Shown in pieces: positions 8,816-16,092 of a DNA stretch of 54,077 bases; the first letter of the stretch is position 1, and every line of letters begins with the position of its first letter. Position numbers and translations under genes: made by a program. The notes beneath the pieces were generated by a model. That model was not told where the DNA came from. It saw only the letters and a program-made list of their open reading frames with translations, and ran no database searches. Origin of the DNA: a virus; the IMG/VR virus record IMGVR_UViG_3300046095_000185, positions 1 through 54,077 of that record; one strand, written 5' to 3'.

Positions 8816-9331
8816 TTAAGTTTGTAAGGTGGCAATTACTGCATCGGCTACGAAGGGCGCCAGCTCCAATTCATTACCTGTGAAGTTGAGCGTATATCCA
8901 TTACGATCTCCCCAGGCTGTTCCAGTAGACGCCGTGCCCGTCTGCAGCATCAGCCCGAATTCCCGGCCCAATAATCGGTAAGTAAGGTTATTGTCTTTAA
9001 CGACCATTGCCAGCCTGTTCTTTGCCAGCAAAAGGATCTCATTACGAACTGCAACGTTTTGCTTGTTGATAATGATCGTTCCTTTCTGAGAATAGAACAG
9101 GGTACCATTTTGGCGGTTGCCTACAATGTCTTCATCGAAGGCAGCGGTTTCCAGCACCAATTGATACTTACGGAATATCTTACCAGATACTTTAGTGATG
9201 ACCGTTAGCGTACCGGAGCTTTCTGTATAGCTGGAAATGTTTTCCAACTCGATCAGGTAGACTTCTTTGGAGCCGCCTATCCCAACGTCACATGAAAAAC
9301 TGTAATCGCTCGTCAACGCACAATTTGCCAT
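8816..9331 (-). CDS. Major tail tube protein candidate
   Basis: 171 residues, beta-rich, starting MANCALTSDYSFSCDVGIGG. It lies two genes after the major capsid gene (separated by a homing endonuclease) and has its own strong terminator, as expected for a highly expressed virion protein. Size and composition fit a tail tube subunit, and the capsid and tape measure are encoded in the same block. No diagnostic motif was confirmed; it could instead be a head decoration protein. Confidence 0.55.
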   Translation of the reverse strand: MANCALTSDYSFSCDVGIGGSKEVYLIELENISSYTESSGTLTVITKVSGKIFRKYQLVLETAAFDEDIVGNRQNGTLFYSQKGTIIINKQNVAVRNEILLLAKNRLAMVVKDNNLTYRLLGREFGLMLQTGTASTGTAWGDRNGYTLNFTGNELELAPFVADAVIATLQT

Positions 9332-9335
9332 ATAG

Positions 9336-9986
9336 TTAATTTTTTAAATACCGTAAATTCTTTTTTCCGTTTTTCCTGTCAGGGCGGATAATTTCCTTAA
9401 ACTGACTGATACTTAACCCTAAATCTTTCATGCACTCATTTCGATTATTCCACAGCCGCCCCGTTAATATGCATTGGACTTTATAGCAAGATTTCTGTCT
9501 CTCGATTTTTGCTTTATTGAGTGCGCTAATTGATTTCGCTTTTTGCTCCGTGCTTTGTTTAACCCCTCGCTTTGCATCACTCATTTTCTTTTTTTCTTCC
9601 TCGGTCCTTGCTATTCCGTAATTCCAAGTTTTTTTACCATAGTTTGGGTTCCCGTTCCCTAGCTTAGCCTTACTTACCTTGCTTATAGTTTCTTGCGTTG
9701 GCTTATGGCCTGACATCCCTTGTCCTCCATATGTCATATTAACCAATACGCCACCGTTAATTTGTAGATCGTGCTTTTTAATATATTCAATTTCGATTTC
9801 GAAAGCTTGATCTTCCGTAAGGCCATCTGCTAATTTTATTCCGGCAAACCCATATTTATTAGCTACATTCTGCCAGTGCTTATTCCTTCCGTTTAAGGAG
9901 TTGATGCGATTACATTTCCCCTTGCCTATATAAAAGAACTTCTTTGTAATTGGGTTGATATGCGCGTACACATAATATTCACCCAT
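9336..9986 (-). CDS. GIY-YIG homing endonuclease (2) with NUMOD3-type repeats
   Basis: 216 residues. The nuclease domain at residues 1-90 has YYVYAHINPITKKFFYIGKGK with an Arg shortly after, and a conserved Glu in AFEIEIEYI. The middle part has NUMOD3-like DNA-binding segments (GNGNPNYGKKTWNYG, KKMSDAKRG), and the C-terminus has a helix-turn-helix-like segment. It is inserted between the capsid gene terminator hairpin and the tail tube candidate, 4 bases upstream of the latter's start, so both neighbours stay intact. Confidence 0.9.
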   Translation of the reverse strand: MGEYYVYAHINPITKKFFYIGKGKCNRINSLNGRNKHWQNVANKYGFAGIKLADGLTEDQAFEIEIEYIKKHDLQINGGVLVNMTYGGQGMSGHKPTQETISKVSKAKLGNGNPNYGKKTWNYGIARTEEEKKKMSDAKRGVKQSTEQKAKSISALNKAKIERQKSCYKVQCILTGRLWNNRNECMKDLGLSISQFKEIIRPDRKNGKKNLRYLKN

Positions 9987-9999
9987 AATGATATGATTA

Positions 10000-10020
10000 A
10001 GCCCGGTTGTAAGCCGGGCT
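10000..10020 (-). terminator. Hairpin after the capsid gene
   Basis: AGCCCGG / CCGGGCT stem with a 7-base loop, 6 bases beyond the capsid stop codon on the leftward strand. The run of T after it is weak (CTTAATCA), so it may act as a partial terminator or as a 3' stabiliser of the capsid message. Confidence 0.65.
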
Positions 10021-10025
10021 ATTGA

Positions 10026-11021
10026 TTAAACTAATTTGAATGTTACGATTTCATCAAGGAAGCCAACTTGCACGCCGAACCGGAAGCGCATTTTGAACCG
10101 CAGGAAATCATCGAACTGGTCGGGCATCATTACGAAATCTTCATAATCGCTTTCCAGATCGGTAGCTTCAACCATGTTTCCAAGCTGCAGACCAAACAAC
10201 CGGTTAGTTCCATCCAATCCATGAACGGCAGTCAGTTTGTAGTTCGTGCCCGGAATTATCACTACGCCGTTTGCCGCGCTCACCTCGCTGCCAGTAGGCG
10301 CAAAATTGAACAGGTTCTGATCGGTGAAGGCGTTGATGAATTTGTTGAACGTATCCCATCCACAGAAGATCCGGATATCATCCTTACCCATAATGTCCGC
10401 AGGGAATGCTAGCCATACTGAGTTGACGACTGCCTTTACATTTGCAAGGGTAATGCCGGTTGCGGTTGAAATAGACCCGCCGGTAATATAAGCCGCAGCG
10501 TTAGATAATACAGCACCAGCAACGGCATCGATGATTTTGATAAACCCGTCAAACTTGTTCAGGTTAACATCCACCGAAGTGGTATCACCTTTCCAGATTG
10601 CAATTTCAATCTGCTTGGCAACTGTGTTCGCTTTAAGCTCAGAGTACTCCTGCTCGAAAGGAAGTTTATTGTTGTTTGCTCCACGCGCCATTTTATTGGC
10701 TACATACTTTTTCTCCAGGTCATACACGCAGATATCCTCAACCACCGCAATCGTGCCGACTGTTATCTGACGTTGAGTAAGCGAAGTGTTACCGCTCGAT
10801 ACCCTTGTACAACCGGTGCCGTCCTGAAAGATGGCATCGGTAGCAAGGATGGAAATCTTTTCCGTTGACTTTACGCCCAACATAAGATTGCCTTCAGCGG
10901 CAATAAGGTCAGCAGTTTTGCCACCGAACAAAGATTTGGTAAGGAGTATCTCTTCATTCTCCTTAATGTAGTCTACCAGACCGGTGACATTTAATGCAAA
11001 CTCGCCTTTAACTTTGGCCAT
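10026..11021 (-). CDS. Major capsid protein (HK97 fold type)
   Basis: 331 residues: an N-terminal helix-rich arm (residues 1-60), a central Asp/Gly and Ala-rich domain, and a C-terminal segment DDFLRFKMRFRFGVQVGFLDEIVTFKL typical of the final strands of Bacteroidota phage capsid proteins. It is preceded by a scaffold-like gene and a XkdF-type protease and followed by a hairpin, the normal head-morphogenesis context. Family assignment is from overall resemblance and context. Confidence 0.85.
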   Translation of the reverse strand: MAKVKGEFALNVTGLVDYIKENEEILLTKSLFGGKTADLIAAEGNLMLGVKSTEKISILATDAIFQDGTGCTRVSSGNTSLTQRQITVGTIAVVEDICVYDLEKKYVANKMARGANNNKLPFEQEYSELKANTVAKQIEIAIWKGDTTSVDVNLNKFDGFIKIIDAVAGAVLSNAAAYITGGSISTATGITLANVKAVVNSVWLAFPADIMGKDDIRIFCGWDTFNKFINAFTDQNLFNFAPTGSEVSAANGVVIIPGTNYKLTAVHGLDGTNRLFGLQLGNMVEATDLESDYEDFVMMPDQFDDFLRFKMRFRFGVQVGFLDEIVTFKLV

Positions 11022-11042
11022 GATATAAATAATTTAATGTGG

Positions 11043-11801
11043 TTACGCTAATGATTTTTGTTTCTTCAGGGCTTCGGCCATTTTTTGTAGGCGTTCTTCC
11101 CTGGCGCTCGTTTTATCGAACTTTGCCTTTTGCGATTCGGTAAGTGTTACCGGATCAGCAGTAGGCATTTCGACCAACTGCGTACACAGTTCGAACAGTC
11201 CGGTAATTGTTTCCTGCTGTTTTGTATTAATTGCTTTCTGTTCGTCGAGTGCGGTTTGAGATGAAGCCATAAGACTTGATACCTGCAGGGCGACGCTGTC
11301 TTTATACGCTTGCACAGCCGCATCTTCGGAAGCCTCACGGATTTGATAGCCGTAGTTGCATTCCATTAATGCCTTGCACATTGTTTCCAGGTTTCCGATC
11401 CTGTCTTCGGTCGAACCGGTAGCAAACTTTGCAAACATGATCTCCATCTGCGCCTGTGTGATCGGAACAGCGGGAGCGATTATGGCAGGGGCTGGTGGTA
11501 CGACAGGCGGCGCTGCCATTGCTGTATACACGGTGATCATTCCTGTTGCGTCAACTGTAATGGTCGAACCATCTTCCAGCGTGTAGGTATTAGCCGGAGC
11601 CGGAACGCCATTGATCATAACAGTATCACCGGCGGCGGGTAATTCACCAGCCTGGGTAATCGATAGCTCGGTAACACCGTCCTGCAGCTTGTATGTTTTC
11701 ATAACAGGGGCTGCCGGAACTGCTGGTGCAGCGGGTGGCGCTGGTGGCATTGGTAAATCAAATGCCGCTTTTATTTTCAGTAAAATTTCTTTCGCTGTCA
11801 T
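11043..11801 (-). CDS. Scaffold-like head assembly protein, Pro/Ala rich
   Basis: 252 residues. It has a short N-terminal helix, a Pro/Ala linker (about 17-32), and a beta domain at about 35-90 (TYKLQDG...DTVMINGVPAPA...YTLEDGSTITVDATG). A second Pro/Ala linker follows, then a helical C-terminal half (about 115-252) likely to form coiled coil and ending in Lys-rich residues. Position between the protease and the major capsid protein fits a scaffolding protein removed during maturation. The function is inferred from context and architecture. Confidence 0.65.
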   Translation of the reverse strand: MTAKEILLKIKAAFDLPMPPAPPAAPAVPAAPVMKTYKLQDGVTELSITQAGELPAAGDTVMINGVPAPANTYTLEDGSTITVDATGMITVYTAMAAPPVVPPAPAIIAPAVPITQAQMEIMFAKFATGSTEDRIGNLETMCKALMECNYGYQIREASEDAAVQAYKDSVALQVSSLMASSQTALDEQKAINTKQQETITGLFELCTQLVEMPTADPVTLTESQKAKFDKTSAREERLQKMAEALKKQKSLA

Positions 11802-11812
11802 GCTTATAAATA

Positions 11813-12421
11813 TTAGTCTTCGATAATTGTTTCGTTTATGAATCGTTCAATGAACTTCACAGCATCGTCGCTGGTCATCTTTACCTTTTTAACCGGCACA
11901 TAATTGAATAGCCCTTCCACACTGAAACCCTTTATGGTGCCAGCTTTCACGTTATCCCATACTGCTTGATTATTTACTTTTGCGGAGATGAACCAAGAGC
12001 CATCGGCAACATCTTCGAACCCGGTGAGCGGAGCTACACCCAGCTCTTTGTCAGTCACAAATGAGTTGAATATGGTCACATCGCTGACCTGCTGTTGTGC
12101 GTTATGAAAGAGGTTGAAGTTTTTGAGGTAACCCTTTGCGGAAAACTTTTCAACGATAGCTTGGATAGCTGCCTTGTCGAATATTACATAGTACTCACCG
12201 AGCTGATCGTCTTTACGGTACAGTGGCATATCGGCAATCATTGCCGCACCACTTATAATCCGTTTCTCTTCGTTCAAAACAAAGGCGGCTTTCTTTTGAT
12301 GATCCCTGAATGCCTGAAAGTTGCGCTCGATGGCCGGCCGGTCAACCAGCCCGATGTAGTTAACTTCAAGATCTGAGGTTATAGAAGGGTCGATTTGCGC
12401 CCGGTATACCTGTAGCTCCAT
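11813..12421 (-). CDS. XkdF-type prohead protease candidate
   Basis: 202 residues. It contains VDRPAIERNFQAF, YYVIFDKAAI, NLFHN, GSWFISAKVNN and IKGFSVEGLF, the ordered motifs of the XkdF-like phage serine protease family (Peptidase_S78_2 type). The His in NLFHN and a downstream Ser are the likely catalytic residues by analogy. It lies directly upstream of the scaffold-like and capsid genes, where prohead proteases are found. Confidence 0.75.
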   Translation of the reverse strand: MELQVYRAQIDPSITSDLEVNYIGLVDRPAIERNFQAFRDHQKKAAFVLNEEKRIISGAAMIADMPLYRKDDQLGEYYVIFDKAAIQAIVEKFSAKGYLKNFNLFHNAQQQVSDVTIFNSFVTDKELGVAPLTGFEDVADGSWFISAKVNNQAVWDNVKAGTIKGFSVEGLFNYVPVKKVKMTSDDAVKFIERFINETIIED

Positions 12422-12445
12422 ACTGTAAGTATTCAGGAGCCTGGC

Positions 12446-12476
12446 TTGTTTCGTTTAGGGGATTATTGTATCTTTC
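12446..12476 (+). promoter_or_regulatory. Promoter for the lipoprotein gene
   Basis: TTG(T) at 12446-12449, then 19 bases, then TATCTTTC at 12469-12476. This is one or two mismatches from the Bacteroidota TTTG / TAnnTTTG pattern. It lies about 20 bases upstream of the chosen ATG and is the only rightward promoter in the leftward structural block. Confidence 0.5.
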
Positions 12477-12496
12477 GCGTTAAACTTAAAAGCTAT

Positions 12497-12796
12497 ATGA
12501 AATTTCTATTAACCATTATGATTATCAGTGTGTTATACAGTTGTTCAAATAACAATAATCTTACGACCCAATTACTGAATGAGAAGAAAGTTGTCGAAGA
12601 CAGCATAAAAGATTTCAGCAATTATGAATCATATTATACGCAAAAGGCAAAAGAAGAAATGCATACCTCACACGATTCTTTAAAATGGAAACCTATTTTG
12701 GACAGCTCAACCTATTACTTCAGCCAGGGCCATGCTTTAAAAGAAAAACTAAAAACCATTGAATTCTCCCTGGATAGTTTATCAAAGATGAAATAA
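12497..12796 (+). CDS. Small lipoprotein, candidate superinfection-exclusion (moron) gene
   Basis: 99 residues from the ATG at 12497. An N-terminal Lys-hydrophobic segment ends in the lipobox-like VLYSC, followed by an Asn/Ser-rich spacer and a helical, charged domain. This predicts a lipid-anchored envelope protein. It is the only rightward gene within about 46 kb of leftward genes. It has its own promoter and stops exactly where the convergent tape measure gene stops. Solitary, independently expressed lipoproteins in phages often block receptor use by a second phage, or act in lysogens; that role is inference. Confidence 0.75.
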   Translation: MKFLLTIMIISVLYSCSNNNNLTTQLLNEKKVVEDSIKDFSNYESYYTQKAKEEMHTSHDSLKWKPILDSSTYYFSQGHALKEKLKTIEFSLDSLSKMK

Positions 12797-15013
12797 CTAA
12801 CCACCCAACACCGCCGCCCCTTGTAACCTGGCGGCCCTATTCATAGCCTCTGCGCTATCCTGTTCCAAAACATATGCCCTGACCGCATTAACGCCACCGG
12901 CTGCCGCATTGCCAACTGCATTGATGCTATTAGCGTCGAGGCTGGTTGAGGTTTGTGTTGGCGCTATGGGAGCAGCAGCGACAGATACTGTAGTTGGCGC
13001 TGCTCCCCCCGCATCGCCTGCACCGGGTACTTTTGTTGCAATTATTTTCTTCACCGCATCGAGTCCGGTTTTTAATGCACCGGCTGCGGCTACAACGCCA
13101 AGCCCAATGCCGATTGGTCCGGGGATGGTTGTCACCATTCCTTTATAAGCACCTATAGCAGACTGATAAGTCTGTATTGTTGTCTGTGCAATAGCTAGGG
13201 CTTTACCTGCTACGGTTTGCTTTCCGGCAATATCTGCCAGGGTTCCGAATGTACTTGCGATGGCGCCGGCAATTGCCTCATTATGCGCCCGCTCTTGATC
13301 GCGTATTGATTGCCTGGCTGTGGATAATGCCGCAACCTTCGTGTTGTAATCCTGTTCGGTTATTAATTTATTATCGAAAGCAGTCTGAACCAATGCCTGT
13401 TCCTGGTTAACGGCCAATTGCTTTGCCTCAAAATCGAAATTCTTTTTTGCAATTTCGGCCTGTAGCCTTTGCTCTTCCAACGCAAACGCTTTCTTATCAT
13501 CTTCCTCCTTTAACTTCGCTTCCTTCGCAGCCTTATCAGCCCGGTACTGATCATCGAGTGCGGTTTGAATCTGCGCTAACTTGCCAGCATCATCTTTATA
13601 CTTCTCAATAGCCTGGGCCAGTTTTTCCTGGTAACCAATTTCAAGCTGAACAAGCTCCGATTGCCTGGTGTCTTTTATGCCGTCAATACGGATCTTGCCT
13701 GTTATGCCGGCCAACTCTTTTTGGAAGGCCGATTCTTTTGCTGCCACTTCCTTATTGCGCTTATCATCAATTGCGTCTTTCTGAATATTTGCCTGAATAT
13801 CGAGCGCTGCATTGAGCTGATTCAACTGTTCGCGGGTTATCTTTCTATCGTTAAAGGATAGTTGATTGACGCGCTTCTCATCGGCAATACGATTTTCCAG
13901 CGCCTTTAATTCTTTTTCATAACCATCTTTGATCAATGCCAGTTCATTATCCTGCTGAAGTTTGGTGAGCTTGTTAGTGAACTCAATGTATTCCTGTCTG
14001 CGTTTTTTAGCTTCATCGGCTGCCTTCTGTGCAGCAGCTTTCTGCTCTGCCAGTTCCTGTTTTTCAGCAGCGGTTACCTGTTTACCTATACGCCGAAGCT
14101 CATTTGCATTTTCGGTTTCGCCTTTAATCTGTTCAATCTTTATTTTATTGATCTCATCCTGATTCTTTCGGGCGCCATCTTTTTCCAGGGTAAGTTGTGC
14201 AATCTTATTTTCGGCAGTTCTCTTTGCCAGGTCGATGTCCTCTTTTGCATTTTTCTCTGCTTCTTCCTTTAATTCAAGTAGAGCTTTCTTTCTTTTTGCT
14301 AATGGTATGGTATCGTCGCCGGCCTGTTCCCGCAATATCGCTAATTTCTTTTCGCGTTCCGCCTGGTCAAGATCGTTTGCCAGTTGTTCTTTATGTAAGT
14401 CCTGCGCCTGCTTAGTCAGCTTAGCCATGGCCGTATACGCATCACCTGCGGCCTTCACCACTCCCTTAATTTCATCAACGGCCCCGCTAAAATCGAATGT
14501 AAAGAACTTTACCAGGGCGCTTGCCAGCCTTCCCATGTTATCGAATAGCGCCTGCGCAGCCGCTTTCAATCCGGCAAATACTTCCTCAACTTTTTGCGCC
14601 CCTTCAAATGTATTAGTAAACGCCTTATACAAAAGCGTAAGCGCTACAACGATAGCGGCAATCACCAACCCTACAGGATTTGCAAGTAACTTTTTAAACT
14701 GCGATTCAAGTCCTGCGACCCCTTGTCCAGCTGCACCTGTTGCCCCTGGTAATGCACCAAGCCCTTCCTTGATCTTACTAAAATGTCCGCTGGCTTCTTT
14801 GCCGCTGTCCGCCAAATGCTTATTCGCCTTCGCCAAATCTTCCTCAGCGGTCTTTAGTTTCTTGAAAGCAGCTACCTGTTCATCGCTTCCGGCCTTAGTG
14901 TTCGCCAGTTCCTTTTTAAGATCGGCTACGGCGCCCTTTAACTTCAATACGTTCTTTACCGCATCATCTGAATTGACGGATAGTGACGCTGCTATTATTT
15001 GAGTGTCGCTCAT
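12797..15013 (-). CDS. Tape measure protein
   Basis: 738 residues. It has an N-terminal helical part, a hydrophobic segment at about residues 112-130 (VGLVIAAIVVALTLLYKAF), a very long Lys/Glu/Ala-rich coiled coil (about 200-560), and Ala/Gly-rich hydrophobic stretches near the C-terminus (AIAGAIASTFGTLADIAG, IGIGLGVVAAAGALK). This is the standard pattern of the protein that sets tail length and may help DNA enter the cell. At roughly 0.15 nm per residue the tail would be about 110 nm. Its start overlaps the upstream gene by ATGA. Confidence 0.88.
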   Translation of the reverse strand: MSDTQIIAASLSVNSDDAVKNVLKLKGAVADLKKELANTKAGSDEQVAAFKKLKTAEEDLAKANKHLADSGKEASGHFSKIKEGLGALPGATGAAGQGVAGLESQFKKLLANPVGLVIAAIVVALTLLYKAFTNTFEGAQKVEEVFAGLKAAAQALFDNMGRLASALVKFFTFDFSGAVDEIKGVVKAAGDAYTAMAKLTKQAQDLHKEQLANDLDQAEREKKLAILREQAGDDTIPLAKRKKALLELKEEAEKNAKEDIDLAKRTAENKIAQLTLEKDGARKNQDEINKIKIEQIKGETENANELRRIGKQVTAAEKQELAEQKAAAQKAADEAKKRRQEYIEFTNKLTKLQQDNELALIKDGYEKELKALENRIADEKRVNQLSFNDRKITREQLNQLNAALDIQANIQKDAIDDKRNKEVAAKESAFQKELAGITGKIRIDGIKDTRQSELVQLEIGYQEKLAQAIEKYKDDAGKLAQIQTALDDQYRADKAAKEAKLKEEDDKKAFALEEQRLQAEIAKKNFDFEAKQLAVNQEQALVQTAFDNKLITEQDYNTKVAALSTARQSIRDQERAHNEAIAGAIASTFGTLADIAGKQTVAGKALAIAQTTIQTYQSAIGAYKGMVTTIPGPIGIGLGVVAAAGALKTGLDAVKKIIATKVPGAGDAGGAAPTTVSVAAAPIAPTQTSTSLDANSINAVGNAAAGGVNAVRAYVLEQDSAEAMNRAARLQGAAVLGG

Positions 15014-15720
15014 GCTAAACTTTTATTCGATTTTCTTAATTGCTCTGCCTCGTACCTTGCCTTTGCCTTCAGGTACACCAGGTCGTTAAAAGCTTGCCTG
15101 ACCGGTAGGGCAAACGCTTCGTCGTTGGTTATCCGTTCGTACTCCGCAACCTGGGAAGCTGAATAAATCCAGCCGTACCGCTTATTGAATACATCTTCCT
15201 GCACGTCACCAGATACTTCTTTATCAACACCGAATAAACCTTTGTACTCTTTGTTGAACTCTGCGAAGTTTTCTGTGATTCGATTCAGGGCGCCTATAAT
15301 TTTATCAATCGGTTGATCCAAAAAGTAACTCGCTTTCTTACGGTGATCGCTTGCTGTATGTTTTCTTAACCACCGGGTACCGATGGTCGCCATTACATAA
15401 TGCGCATGCTGAATTGGGCTGTTTGATAAAAAGAAAGCAAGCTCGATATATTGCCCGAATGTCATCTTTGAAATATCGTAGTTTATAAAGTATCTACCGA
15501 TCTTGTTAAAAGGCTTCGCATTAAACGGGGTTTCAAAAATAGATTGCACCTTGCTCATCATCTTAACTACTTTCTTCGGATCGGAATTATCTAACTGGAA
15601 TTCCGTCATATCAAAAACTATACATGCACTGAACAGCACCCGGTCAATGTCCGGTATTTCACGACTATTTATTTCTTCAATCTGTTGAAACTTTCCCAGT
15701 GTTATTTTATTCCAGTTCAT
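15010..15720 (-). CDS. Tail assembly chaperone-like protein
   Basis: 236 residues, helical, starting MNWNKITLGKFQQIEEI. It is encoded immediately upstream of the tape measure gene and coupled to it by an ATGA overlap, the usual place of tail assembly chaperones, which coat the tape measure during assembly. I see no separate frameshifted extension product, so the call rests on position and on the helical, charged composition. Confidence 0.55.
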   Translation of the reverse strand: MNWNKITLGKFQQIEEINSREIPDIDRVLFSACIVFDMTEFQLDNSDPKKVVKMMSKVQSIFETPFNAKPFNKIGRYFINYDISKMTFGQYIELAFFLSNSPIQHAHYVMATIGTRWLRKHTASDHRKKASYFLDQPIDKIIGALNRITENFAEFNKEYKGLFGVDKEVSGDVQEDVFNKRYGWIYSASQVAEYERITNDEAFALPVRQAFNDLVYLKAKARYEAEQLRKSNKSLA

Positions 15721-15721
15721 A

Positions 15722-16087
15722 TTAGTAGGTCTTATACAGTATCAAAAATCTTTCACCTGCACCACTAACAGCAGCGCCCAAAACAATGTCCGTATCGTTC
15801 CATGTAAATTCACTGCTATCTGGTGCCGAACCCACTTCGTATAATGGCCCGCTCTCCCTCATGATCAGTAGTATCGAATAACCCAATAACGCTGGTATTG
15901 TCAGCGTTGATCCTTCTGAGCCGGTCGCCACGTACTTTAATTTCTTTGTAGCATACACTTCCTTTGCCTGGGCAACGGTCATCTTTTCTGCGATGCCGGT
16001 TACCGGATCAGCCTGCGCTAATAGCCAGCTATCATTCTTAGCATGCGCATCGCTTATTGGATCGAGTTGATTTATTTTCTTGCTCAT
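15722..16087 (-). CDS. Small tail protein sharing a C-terminal module with 4254-4964
   Basis: 121 residues. The N-terminal about 45 residues (KKINQLDPISDAHAKNDSWLLAQADP...) resemble the start of tail or fibre proteins from Bacteroidota phages. Residues about 50-121 are a close relative of the last 73 residues of the protein at 4254-4964, with the same motifs in the same order. It sits one base upstream of the chaperone-like gene and 5 bases downstream of the large tail protein at 16093. The role as an attachment domain is inferred. Confidence 0.65.
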   Translation of the reverse strand: MSKKINQLDPISDAHAKNDSWLLAQADPVTGIAEKMTVAQAKEVYATKKLKYVATGSEGSTLTIPALLGYSILLIMRESGPLYEVGSAPDSSEFTWNDTDIVLGAAVSGAGERFLILYKTY

Positions 16088-16092
16088 GTTGC

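Noticed and set aside
8749-8835. N-terminal extension of the 8362 gene
   Set aside because: Contains a complete strong terminator hairpin in its coding region and overlaps the preceding gene's stop; the ATG at 8748 avoids both.
14235-15002. 255-residue rightward frame antisense to the tape measure
   Set aside because: Shadow of the Lys/Glu/Ala-rich coiled-coil coding region; Ser/Ala/Phe composition typical of such antisense frames.
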